Below are positions 24,151 through 31,534 of a DNA stretch of 47,499 bases, piece after piece. A model generated the notes under the pieces. It had not been told where the DNA came from. It saw nothing but the letters and a program-made list of their open reading frames with translations, and did not search any database. Both the position numbers and the translations under genes were made by a program. Every line of letters starts with the position of its first letter. The stretch's first letter is position 1. This DNA comes from Pseudomonadota bacterium (lineage in GTDB: Bacteria > Pseudomonadota > Gammaproteobacteria > Burkholderiales > Burkholderiaceae_C): positions 1-47,499 of the forward strand of contig JAFEER010000241.1 in NCBI GenBank assembly GCA_018240985.1, given 5' to 3'.

Positions 24151-24873
24151 ATGAATGCCCACACACCGCTTGCCATAACGCTGCCCCGCGACGCCGCCGC
24201 CCGCATGAGCGCACCGGATCGCATCCGCTACCGCCTGATGCAGGCCGGCCAGCGCTACCACGCCAACGACAACATTGCCGGCTTCATCGAGGACGGCGAG
24301 CTGCAGGAGCTGCAGGGCGAGGTCGAGGCCAGGATGCGCGAGGTGCTGCATGCGCTGGTGATAGACACGGACAACGACCACAACACCCAGGACACGGCCA
24401 GGCGCGTGGCCAAGATGTTCGTGCGCGAGGTGTTCAAGGGCCGCTATGAAGCGGCACCCAGCGCCACGGCGTTTCCCAACGTGTCGCAGCTCAATGAGCT
24501 CATGGTGGTCGGGCCGATCCGCGTGCGCAGCGCCTGCTCGCACCACCTGTGCCCCATCCTGGGCCAGTTGTGGATAGGCATATTGCCGAGCGCGCAGTCC
24601 GACCTGATAGGCCTGTCCAAGTACGCCCGCCTGGCCGAGTGGATCATGAACCGCCCGCAGATCCAGGAGGAGGCCATCGTCATGCTGGCCGACGAACTGC
24701 ACGCGCGCGTGCAGCCCGACGGTCTGGCCGTGGTCATGGAGGCCAGCCACATGTGCATGGGCTGGCGCGGCGTGAAGGATGATGGGGCGCTGATGAAGAA
24801 CTCGGTGATGCGCGGCGCCTTCCTCACCAACAGCGACCTGCGGCGCGAGTTCCTGAGCCTGATACGCCCCTGA
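24151..24873 (+). CDS. folE: GTP cyclohydrolase I, divergent variant
   Basis: Converts GTP to dihydroneopterin triphosphate, the first pterin step. At 240 residues it fits the family. The zinc ligands are kept: Cys and His in RSACSHHLCPILG and the later Cys in ASHMCMGWRGV. The catalytic helix region ADELHARVQPDGLAVVMEASH is normal. Odd: the stretch after RGV reads KDDGALMKNSVMRGAF where most FolE proteins have a Ser/Thr-rich xTxTS run, so this belongs to a distinct subgroup. It lies 29 bp behind an ECF sigma factor and not beside folate genes. It may feed another pterin such as monapterin, which is inference. Confidence 0.88.
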   Translation: MNAHTPLAITLPRDAAARMSAPDRIRYRLMQAGQRYHANDNIAGFIEDGELQELQGEVEARMREVLHALVIDTDNDHNTQDTARRVAKMFVREVFKGRYEAAPSATAFPNVSQLNELMVVGPIRVRSACSHHLCPILGQLWIGILPSAQSDLIGLSKYARLAEWIMNRPQIQEEAIVMLADELHARVQPDGLAVVMEASHMCMGWRGVKDDGALMKNSVMRGAFLTNSDLRREFLSLIRP

Positions 24874-24929
24874 GAGGGTGTGCCGGCGAGAAGCGCCTAC
24901 CATGGCGTTTTTCATTCGCACTGGCTGTC

Positions 24930-25595
24930 ATGACTACCACGCTGAAGATCGACTTCGTTTCCGACATTGCCTGCCCCTGGTGCGCCATTGGCCTCGCTGC
25001 CTTGTCGCAAGCGGCCGAGCGGCTCACGGATCAGGTGCAAATCGACTGGCATTTCCAGCCCTTCGAGCTCAACCCCGGCATGGGGCCGGAGGGCGAGGAT
25101 CTGTTGGAGCACCTGGCCGCCAAGTACGGCTCCACGCCCGAGCAGATGCGCCAGACGCAGGAGGCGATTGCCGCGCGCGGCGCCGCTCTGGGCTTTGTGT
25201 TCAGCCCCAAACGCACGCGCGTCTACAACACCTTTGACGCGCACCGCCTGCTGCACTGGCAGGGCGAGCAGGGCGGGGCGGGCGCGCAACTGGCACTCAA
25301 GCGGGCGTTGTTCAAGAGCTTTTTCACCGATGCCGAGAACCCGTCCGACCACGGCGTGCTGCTGCGCCTGGTGCGCGAAACCGGGTTGGACGACGCGCGC
25401 GCCCGTGCGGTGCTCGAATCGGGCGAATACGCCGATGCCGTGCGCCAGCAGGAGGCGTTCTACCAGCAGCACGGCATCCATTCCGTGCCGGCCGTGATCG
25501 TCAACGGGCGCCACCTGATCCAGGGCGGCCAGCCGGTGGAGGTATTCGAGCAGGCGCTGCGCCAGATTGCCGCGCAGCAGGCATCGACTGCCTGA
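24930..25595 (+). CDS. DsbA family oxidoreductase, FrnE-like
   Basis: A 221-residue thioredoxin-fold protein of the FrnE/2-hydroxychromene isomerase-like group, with no signal peptide, so cytoplasmic. The active site C-P-W-C is in DIACPWCAIG near residue 15. Family stretches are FQPFELNPGM, FSPKRTRVYNTFDAHRLLHW and the cis-Pro region HSVPAVIVNGRHLI. It should act on protein or small-molecule thiols; FrnE proteins are linked to oxidative stress. It is 56 bp after folE on the same strand. Confidence 0.92.
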   Translation: MTTTLKIDFVSDIACPWCAIGLAALSQAAERLTDQVQIDWHFQPFELNPGMGPEGEDLLEHLAAKYGSTPEQMRQTQEAIAARGAALGFVFSPKRTRVYNTFDAHRLLHWQGEQGGAGAQLALKRALFKSFFTDAENPSDHGVLLRLVRETGLDDARARAVLESGEYADAVRQQEAFYQQHGIHSVPAVIVNGRHLIQGGQPVEVFEQALRQIAAQQASTA

Positions 25596-25626
25596 TACAC
25601 GCGGCAGCAGAGCCCTTGCCACTGCG

Positions 25627-26361
25627 TCAAGGCAGCTCCGCACTCCCCATGCGCGCCATGATGGTGCGCGTGCGCCCTGTCAGATAGGCCGAATTCGGCA
25701 TCTTCTCGAAGCGCTTGGGCGCGGGCAGCATCACGGCCAGGCGGGCGGCCTCGAAGGCGCTGAGCTGGCGCGCGCTTTTCTTGAAGTAATGCTGGGCAGC
25801 GGCCTCGGCGCCGAAGACGCCGTTGCCCCATTCCACGTTGTTCAGGTAGATCTCCAGGATGCGCTGCTTGGATAGCAGCTGTTCCAGCGCCAGCGTGAGC
25901 ATGAATTCCTGGCCCTTGCGCACGAGATTGCGCTCGCCCGAGAGCAGCAGATTCTTCGCCAGCTGCTGGGTGATGGTGGAGCCGCCGCGGATCTTGATGG
26001 GGCGTAGCGGGCGGTCAGGTGCCTGGGTTTGCTGTTTGGCGGCCTGGGCCTCGGCGCGGGCGTTGCGCTCCCAGGCCTTTTCGATGGCGTCCCACTCCAC
26101 GCCGTCGTGGTTCACGAAGTTGTCATCCTCGGATGCGATCACGGCGCGCTTCAAGTGGTCGGAGATTTGCGCGTAAGGCAGCCACTGCTGGCGCCAGCGC
26201 AGCGTGCCGCTCTGGCGGATCTGCGCCCAGGCCTCGGAGCGCTGGAAGCTCGTCGATTCCGGATCCAGCACCGCCATGGCGGCGATGCGCGCGACGAAGA
26301 ACAGCTGCAGCCCAGCCAAGGCCAGCAGCACCAGGGCGATCCAGCGCAGCAGGGCGCGCAT
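25627..26361 (-). CDS. mtgA: Monofunctional biosynthetic peptidoglycan transglycosylase
   Basis: Polymerises lipid II into glycan strands. The 244-residue protein has an N-terminal membrane anchor (LLRWIALVLLALAGLQLFFV) and the GT51 domain: catalytic Glu in VIASEDDNFVNHDG, then RGGSTITQQLAKNLLLS, RKGQEFMLTLALEQLLSKQRILEIYLN and GAEAAAQHYF. ATG at 26361 starts the anchor directly; the ORF extends upstream without a better start. It follows aroE by 8 bp in the rnb-tonB-aroE-mtgA run. Confidence 0.96.
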   Translation of the reverse strand: MRALLRWIALVLLALAGLQLFFVARIAAMAVLDPESTSFQRSEAWAQIRQSGTLRWRQQWLPYAQISDHLKRAVIASEDDNFVNHDGVEWDAIEKAWERNARAEAQAAKQQTQAPDRPLRPIKIRGGSTITQQLAKNLLLSGERNLVRKGQEFMLTLALEQLLSKQRILEIYLNNVEWGNGVFGAEAAAQHYFKKSARQLSAFEAARLAVMLPAPKRFEKMPNSAYLTGRTRTIMARMGSAELP

Positions 26362-26369
26362 GTTCGGGT

Positions 26370-27218
26370 TCAGGCGCCGGCGGCGATGGCGGCGCGCAGC
26401 TCGTCCAGCACCTGGGCCGATGGTGGGCGCAGGCCGCGCCACAGGGCAAAGGCCTCGGCTGCCTGCTCCACCAGCATTCCCAGGCCGTCGCGCGGCCGTG
26501 CGCCGTGCCGTGCGGCCCAGTCCAGAAAGCCCTGGGCGGCGGGGCCGTACATCATGTCGTAGGCCAGGCTGCCCGGGCGCAGCACGCTGGCGGGCACCGG
26601 GGCGGCGGCGCCTGCCAGGCTGCTGGCGGTGGCGTTGATGATCACATCGAAATCTGCCTCTGGCGCTTGCATGTCAAGCGTGAGTAGCTCTGTTTTTTGT
26701 AGTGACGCCAGGGCGGCGTGGCTGGCCACCAGGGCCTGGGCGCGCTCGGGCGTGCGGTTGACCACGGCGATGCGCCGGGGCTGGCGCATGAGCAGCGGCC
26801 CCAGCACACCCGCGGCGGCGCCGCCCGCGCCCACCAGCAGCAGGTCGCGCCCGGCGAGCTGCACGCCGGCGCCCCGCTCGATGTCGGCCACCAGGCCCAG
26901 GCCATCGGTGTTGTCGGCGTGGATGCTGCCGCCCTCAAACACCAGGGTGTTGGCGGCGCCGGCCAGCTGCACGCGCTCGCTGCGCGTGCTGGCCAGCTCG
27001 GCGGCCTGCAGCTTGAAGGGCACGGTGATGTTGCAGCCGCGCCCGCCGGCCGCGGCGAAGTCGCGCAGCGCTTGGGCAAAGCCGTCCAGTGGAACAAGAT
27101 GGCGCTCGTAGTGCAGGCGCTGGCCCGAAAGCTCGGCAAAGCGCGCGTGGATCCAGGGCGAGCGGCTGTGGGCGATGGGGTTGCCCATCACGCAATAGAG
27201 GTCGGGGGTGGTGCTCAT
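26370..27218 (-). CDS. aroE: Shikimate dehydrogenase
   Basis: Reduces 3-dehydroshikimate with NADPH in aromatic amino acid synthesis. The 282-residue protein has the shikimate site GNPIAHSRSPWIH (residues 12-24), the catalytic Lys in CNITVPFK, HADNTDGLGLV with the conserved Asp, and the NADP loop LLVGAGGAAAGVLGPLL followed by AVVNRTPERAQAL. A weakly conserved stretch at residues about 173-188 (LQKTELLTLDMQAPE) is coded by a copy of the short repeat. It lies 3 bp after tonB and just before mtgA. Confidence 0.95.
   Translation of the reverse strand: MSTTPDLYCVMGNPIAHSRSPWIHARFAELSGQRLHYERHLVPLDGFAQALRDFAAAGGRGCNITVPFKLQAAELASTRSERVQLAGAANTLVFEGGSIHADNTDGLGLVADIERGAGVQLAGRDLLLVGAGGAAAGVLGPLLMRQPRRIAVVNRTPERAQALVASHAALASLQKTELLTLDMQAPEADFDVIINATASSLAGAAAPVPASVLRPGSLAYDMMYGPAAQGFLDWAARHGARPRDGLGMLVEQAAEAFALWRGLRPPSAQVLDELRAAIAAGA
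26657..26700 (-). repeat. Short interspersed repeat inside aroE
   Basis: GGCGCTTGCATGTCAAGCG forms an inverted repeat (CGCTTG/CAAGCG), followed by TGAGTAGCTCTGTTTTTTGT. It matches the copy at 39327-39365 (CTTGTCTGCCAAGCG then CTGGCAGCTATTTTTTTG), and is translated in frame in aroE. Confidence 0.55.
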
Positions 27219-27221
27219 CGG

Positions 27222-28082
27222 TCAACGAACGTCGGTTTGCAGCGTCTGCTCGCGCGTGAACTTGAAGCGCGAGACCACGGCGATCTGATCTGCCTTGGCG
27301 CGCATGGCGGGGCCGAAATGGCCGAAGGGCCCGGCGGCGCGGGCAATGGCCTCGGCGCGGCGATCCAGCTGGCGGTTGCCCGAGCCCTGCACCACCTCGG
27401 TCTCCAGCACGCGGCCGTCGTGGTTCACGGTGACGATCATGATCAGCTCGCCATACAGTTTGTGGCCGCCCTGCTCGGGGAAGTTCTGCGTGCCCTTGTC
27501 CTCCACCTTGCGGCGCAGTGCGTCGTAGTACACCGCGTATACCGCCTCTTGCGTGGCGGGGCTGATGTAGCGCTTGCGTGGGCGGGCGTTTTCTTCGTTG
27601 ATGCGCTTTTCAATCTCGGCCAGCAGCTTCACCAGCTGGCGGCGTTTTTGCTCCTGCTGCTCGCGCTCCGTGCTTTCGCTGGCCTTGCGCGGGTCGGGTT
27701 GCGGCAGCACGGCCAGTTGCTGGCGCACCTGGGCCAGCAGCTGGGTCTGCTGCTCCAGCATCTGATCCATCTTGCGCTGGGCATCCTCCAGGTCGTCGCC
27801 GATCGAGGTCAGGGCCGAATAGGGCAGGGGGCTGGTGGCGCGGCCCTTGGCGGCCTCGCCCCCGCCGGCCAGCGACGCCTGGGCGATGGCCTGGGCCTTG
27901 TCGGGGCGCTCGTTGGTCTTGGCGTTGACCAGGATGACCTCCAGCGGCGTGTCCTGGAACACGCGGTTGAAGCGTTCTGGATCGACAAAGCGCACCGTGA
28001 GCAGCAGCGCGTGGATGGCGACGGAGATGGCCAGCGCGATCTGCAGGGCGCTCAGTTGGCGGAGCTGGAGGACGGGTTTCAC
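27222..28082 (-). CDS. tonB: Energy transducer TonB-like protein
   Basis: A 286-residue protein with a single N-terminal membrane anchor (LQIALAISVAIHALLLTVRF), including the S..H pair typical of TonB anchors. A long charged/coiled-coil periplasmic region follows (DLEDAQRKMDQMLEQQTQLL, EQQEQKRRQLVKLLAEIEKR). The C-terminal TonB domain has YGELIMIVTVNHDGRVLETEVVQGSG. It should pass energy from an ExbB-ExbD motor to outer membrane receptors, but exbB/exbD are not adjacent. It sits between rnb and aroE, with an 8-bp gap after rnb. Confidence 0.87.
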   Translation of the reverse strand: MKPVLQLRQLSALQIALAISVAIHALLLTVRFVDPERFNRVFQDTPLEVILVNAKTNERPDKAQAIAQASLAGGGEAAKGRATSPLPYSALTSIGDDLEDAQRKMDQMLEQQTQLLAQVRQQLAVLPQPDPRKASESTEREQQEQKRRQLVKLLAEIEKRINEENARPRKRYISPATQEAVYAVYYDALRRKVEDKGTQNFPEQGGHKLYGELIMIVTVNHDGRVLETEVVQGSGNRQLDRRAEAIARAAGPFGHFGPAMRAKADQIAVVSRFKFTREQTLQTDVR

Positions 28083-28090
28083 GGGGGCGA

Positions 28091-30169
28091 TTATCCCGGC
28101 TGGGTGGCGCCGCCCTCGCTGCCCGCCCCATCGGTTTCGTTGATGTCCACGGCAATGGCGATAGGCCCGGCCACGGTGTCTTCCTCGTCCTCGTCCACCG
28201 GGCCGTCGTCGCTCGCGTCCAGCGGGTCGTCCAGGCGCGCCAGCAGCGTGCCGTTCACGTCCAGCGCGATCTCGTCGATCTCGCCCAGCTTCACGCGCAC
28301 GCGCGCGCCGCGCGGCAGGCCCTGGGCGCCCAGCACCGGCAGCACCAGCGGCAGGCTGTCGGCGCGCACCAGGAAGGCGCCATTCGGCCCCTCCTTGAAG
28401 ACGGTGGCGTCCAGTTCGGTGATCTGGTTCTGCTCCAGGTATTTAAGCGTCCAGAAGCGCTCCATGCCGGCCTGGTAGCCGTTGTAGGCGCCGTAGGTGG
28501 CGTCAAAGCTGCTGATGATGCTGAACAGCTCGGCGTCCTTGGGCTTGAAGGGCGCGGCCAGCGCGGCCGTCTTGCCGTGGCGCGCGCAGGCGATGATCTG
28601 CCACTGGTTCACCAAGTCCACGTAGCGGCGCAGCGGCGATGTCGCCCAGGCGTAGCTCTTCACGCCAATGCCGGCGTGCGGCAGGGCCTTGGTGCCCATG
28701 CGCACCTTGATGCCGGGCGCCAGGCTGGCCTGACTGCGGTAGATGCCGGGCACGCCATGCTCGGCCAGCATCTGGCCCCAGTGGCTGTTGGCGACGATGG
28801 CGGCCTCGGCCACGATCAAATCGAGGGGCGCGCCGCGCTGGCGCGTGCTGATGCGCACGGTCTCAACGCCCGTTGGCTCGGCCTTGCCGTTGCCCTCCAA
28901 GCGGAAGTTGTAGTCCGGGCGGTTGAAGGTCTCGGGCTTGCCGCGCACCTGCTCGCGTCCGGCCTTCAGCTGCTTGGCAAACCTGTGCAAGAACGATAGC
29001 TGTTCGCGCAATTCCAGCAAGGATTGTGGCGTATTTTCGTGTTGAATCGATGCGTCCTGCAGCCAGGCCTCGGTGACGATGTGGTCCAGCTGGTCGTGGC
29101 GCAGGTTCACCGCCACGGGCACGCGCTCCAGGCGCGTTTCGCTGGCGGTGATGGCCAGCGTCGCCTCGTCCACCGTCACGTACAGCGACACGGCGGGGTT
29201 GGCGCGGCCCTCGTCCAGGGTGTAGATCTGCACCACCTCGTCGGGCAGCATGGTGATCTTGTAGCCGGGCATGTAGACCGTGGACAGGCGCGTGCGCCCC
29301 AGCTTGTCCAGCTCGCCGCCGGGGGCAATCGCCAGCCCCGGCGCGGCGATGTGGATGCCCACGGTGACGGTGCCCGTGCCCAGGCCGCGCACCGACAGGG
29401 CGTCGTCGATCTCGGTGGTCTGCGAATCGTCGATGGAGTAAGCCTGCACCTCGGCCAGCGGCAGGTCCTGCGGCGGCTGCGGCGCGGCCAGTTGCGGGAA
29501 ACCCGTGCCTCGGGGGAAGTTCTCGAACAGAAAGCGCTTCCAGTGGAACTGGTAGGGCGAGTCGATGGCGCCCGCGGCCTGCAACAGGTCAAGCGGCGCC
29601 TTGTGCGCGGCGCGGCTGGCCTCGACCACGGCCTTGTATTCGGGCGCGTTCTTGTCGGGGCGGAACAAAATTTTGTAGAGCTGCTCGCGGATCGGCTGCG
29701 GGCAGGTTCCGGCCGCCAGCTCGGCCGCCCAGGCCTCGATCTGCGCCTGGATCTGCTGCTTTTTCTCGATGGCGGCCAGCGCCTGGGCCACGATGTCGGC
29801 CGGCGCCTTCTTGAAGCGCCCCTTGCCGGCGCGCCTGAAGTAGTGCGGCGCCTCGAACAGCGCCAGCAGCATGCCGGCCTGCTCGGTCACCGGGCAGTTG
29901 GCGGAAAAATACTCGCGCGCGAGGTCGGCAAAGCCGAACTCGTCCTCGGGCGCGAACTCCCAGGCCAGTTGCAGCTCGATGCCGGCGGCAATATCGCGTG
30001 CCTGGGCCAGCAGCTCGGCCGGGGCGGGCTTGTCGAACTTCAAGAGAATGTTGGCGGACTTGGCCTTGACGCGCTTGCCCGAGTCGAGCTCGATCTGCGC
30101 CGAGGTGTCGGCTTCGGAGAGGATGCGGCCGGCCAAAAATTTACCGGCTTCGTCGAACAGTGCATGCAT
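28091..30169 (-). CDS. rnb: RNB domain exoribonuclease (RNase II/R family)
   Basis: A 3'-5' exoribonuclease of 692 residues. The N-terminal region (MHALFDEAGKFLAGRIL) is a cold-shock-like part. The catalytic RNB domain has VQAYSIDDSQTTEIDDALSV with its cluster of Asp metal ligands, LSTVYMPGYKITMLPDEV, and near the C-terminus YAWATSPLRRYVDLVNQWQI, the conserved RNB end motif. An S1-like domain with an acidic tail (DASDDGPVDEDEEDTV) follows. ATG at 30169 is the first start before the conserved N-terminus. A degenerate repeat-like stretch may lie at 28990-29040. Start of the rnb-tonB-aroE-mtgA run. Confidence 0.93.
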   Translation of the reverse strand: MHALFDEAGKFLAGRILSEADTSAQIELDSGKRVKAKSANILLKFDKPAPAELLAQARDIAAGIELQLAWEFAPEDEFGFADLAREYFSANCPVTEQAGMLLALFEAPHYFRRAGKGRFKKAPADIVAQALAAIEKKQQIQAQIEAWAAELAAGTCPQPIREQLYKILFRPDKNAPEYKAVVEASRAAHKAPLDLLQAAGAIDSPYQFHWKRFLFENFPRGTGFPQLAAPQPPQDLPLAEVQAYSIDDSQTTEIDDALSVRGLGTGTVTVGIHIAAPGLAIAPGGELDKLGRTRLSTVYMPGYKITMLPDEVVQIYTLDEGRANPAVSLYVTVDEATLAITASETRLERVPVAVNLRHDQLDHIVTEAWLQDASIQHENTPQSLLELREQLSFLHRFAKQLKAGREQVRGKPETFNRPDYNFRLEGNGKAEPTGVETVRISTRQRGAPLDLIVAEAAIVANSHWGQMLAEHGVPGIYRSQASLAPGIKVRMGTKALPHAGIGVKSYAWATSPLRRYVDLVNQWQIIACARHGKTAALAAPFKPKDAELFSIISSFDATYGAYNGYQAGMERFWTLKYLEQNQITELDATVFKEGPNGAFLVRADSLPLVLPVLGAQGLPRGARVRVKLGEIDEIALDVNGTLLARLDDPLDASDDGPVDEDEEDTVAGPIAIAVDINETDGAGSEGGATQPG

Positions 30170-30224
30170 AGGGCGGCGATTTTCCCATGCCCGCGCCCCG
30201 CGCCGGCGCGGCGGGCCGGCACCC

Positions 30225-31523
30225 CTACTTGCCGACCAGCACCGCCGTGTAGCCGCCCACCAACACACCAGCCACGCGCTGGCGCACGCGCAGCACGGCG
30301 GCCTCGCCCGGCTTCATGTCGGCGATGCCCGCGTGCAGCTGCACCACCAGCGGGTCGCAGCCGCGCTGCACGGTCTCGCGCGGGCGCAGCAGCTGGGCGC
30401 GCTGCTGGATGGCCAGGCCGGCCACATTCAGCAGCCGGGCGCCGCGCGCCTGCGCCGGCAGCAGGCCGGCCACCACCGGCTGGCCGGGCGGGGCGAAGCG
30501 GGCGTCGCGTGCGTTGGCATACAGCTTGAGCCAGTCCATGGCGTTGGCGTCTTCCAGCACGACCTCGACCTCGGCCTGGCCGGTGTGATCCAGGTAGCCC
30601 AGATCCAGCGCCAAATCCAGCGCCGCCGGCGAGCTGGAAGTGACCACCGCGATGTTGCGCTGCGCCACATGGCGGTCGGCCGCGGCGCCGAACTGGTTGG
30701 GCGCCACGGCGTCCATCATGGGCTCGCTCACGCGCACCACCAGGCATTCGTGGCCGTTGTTCACGTATTCGGGCACCCAGGTCGTGGGGCAGCGCACCAT
30801 GACATGCGAGCCCATCGACAGGTAGGCGCCCGCCGGCCCGCGCACCTCAGTCCAGTTGCTGCTGCGCGCAAAGCGGTTGCCCAGGTCTACCCAGGTGGCG
30901 CCGATCAGGTGGGCGTCGGCGCGCGAAATGCCCAGGCTGGGGTTGAACCAGTAGAACTCCACGCGCACGCGGTAGGCCGGCGCCTTGCCCAGGTTCCAGA
31001 CCTGGGCGTAGAGCGTGTTGGGCGCGCCGGCACGCGCCACTCCGCCCAGCGTGGCGGGCATCAGCGGCGCGGCCGAGGCATCGACGCCGGGCACGACGAA
31101 GATGTCGGGTGACTCCCAGAACACGCCGCCAAAGGGCCGCGCACCGGCGTCGCCGGCGGCGCTGCGCACCAGCAGGAAGGGCAGGTATTCGTCCTTGCGC
31201 GGGCCGAAGCGCGGGCCGTCGCGCAGCGTGTCGCGCACCTTGTCCTTGAACCAGTTCTGGTCGGCGGGCGTGTTGCGCGGCGGGCGGCCCGGATCCTGGC
31301 CGGGGCGCTGCGGGTCTATCTTGACCTTGGGCGGCGGCTGATCCTGCGGCACATCGACGGTGCCGGGGTCGGGGCAGCGCGGCTGCGGCTCGCAGTGGCG
31401 GCCCGGGTGCGGGCCGCAGCAGGTGCAGTGCGGCGGGCGCTCAGGTTCGCCCGGGTGGCAGGGCATGGGGGCGCCGCAGCGGGGGCAGCGCATGGCGGAT
31501 GCGGGGTGGGTGTTGTCGGTCAT
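30225..31523 (-). CDS. Uncharacterised protein with N-terminal Cys-rich zinc-ribbon-like motif and CARDB-like domain
   Basis: A 432-residue protein I cannot assign to a known gene. The N-terminus has MRCPRCGAPMPCHPG then HCTCCG, which could bind zinc, followed by a Pro-rich linker (about residues 45-90). The middle (DIFVVPGV, then NTLYAQVWNLGKAPAYRVRV and EFYWFNP) resembles CARDB-type beta-sandwich domains. The C-terminus ends in beta-rich sequence (GEAAVLRVRQRVAGVLVGGY). No signal peptide. AGGAGG precedes the ATG at 31523. It follows the phospholipase C-like gene by 11 bp, so the two proteins probably work together; a carrier, adaptor or surface role is only a guess. Confidence 0.65.
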   Translation of the reverse strand: MTDNTHPASAMRCPRCGAPMPCHPGEPERPPHCTCCGPHPGRHCEPQPRCPDPGTVDVPQDQPPPKVKIDPQRPGQDPGRPPRNTPADQNWFKDKVRDTLRDGPRFGPRKDEYLPFLLVRSAAGDAGARPFGGVFWESPDIFVVPGVDASAAPLMPATLGGVARAGAPNTLYAQVWNLGKAPAYRVRVEFYWFNPSLGISRADAHLIGATWVDLGNRFARSSNWTEVRGPAGAYLSMGSHVMVRCPTTWVPEYVNNGHECLVVRVSEPMMDAVAPNQFGAAADRHVAQRNIAVVTSSSPAALDLALDLGYLDHTGQAEVEVVLEDANAMDWLKLYANARDARFAPPGQPVVAGLLPAQARGARLLNVAGLAIQQRAQLLRPRETVQRGCDPLVVQLHAGIADMKPGEAAVLRVRQRVAGVLVGGYTAVLVGK

Positions 31524-31534
31524 GGCGCTACCTC

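Noticed and set aside
28985-29045. Copy of the short repeat inside rnb
   Set aside because: CAAGAACGATAGCTG resembles the repeat, but the rest is too diverged to claim.
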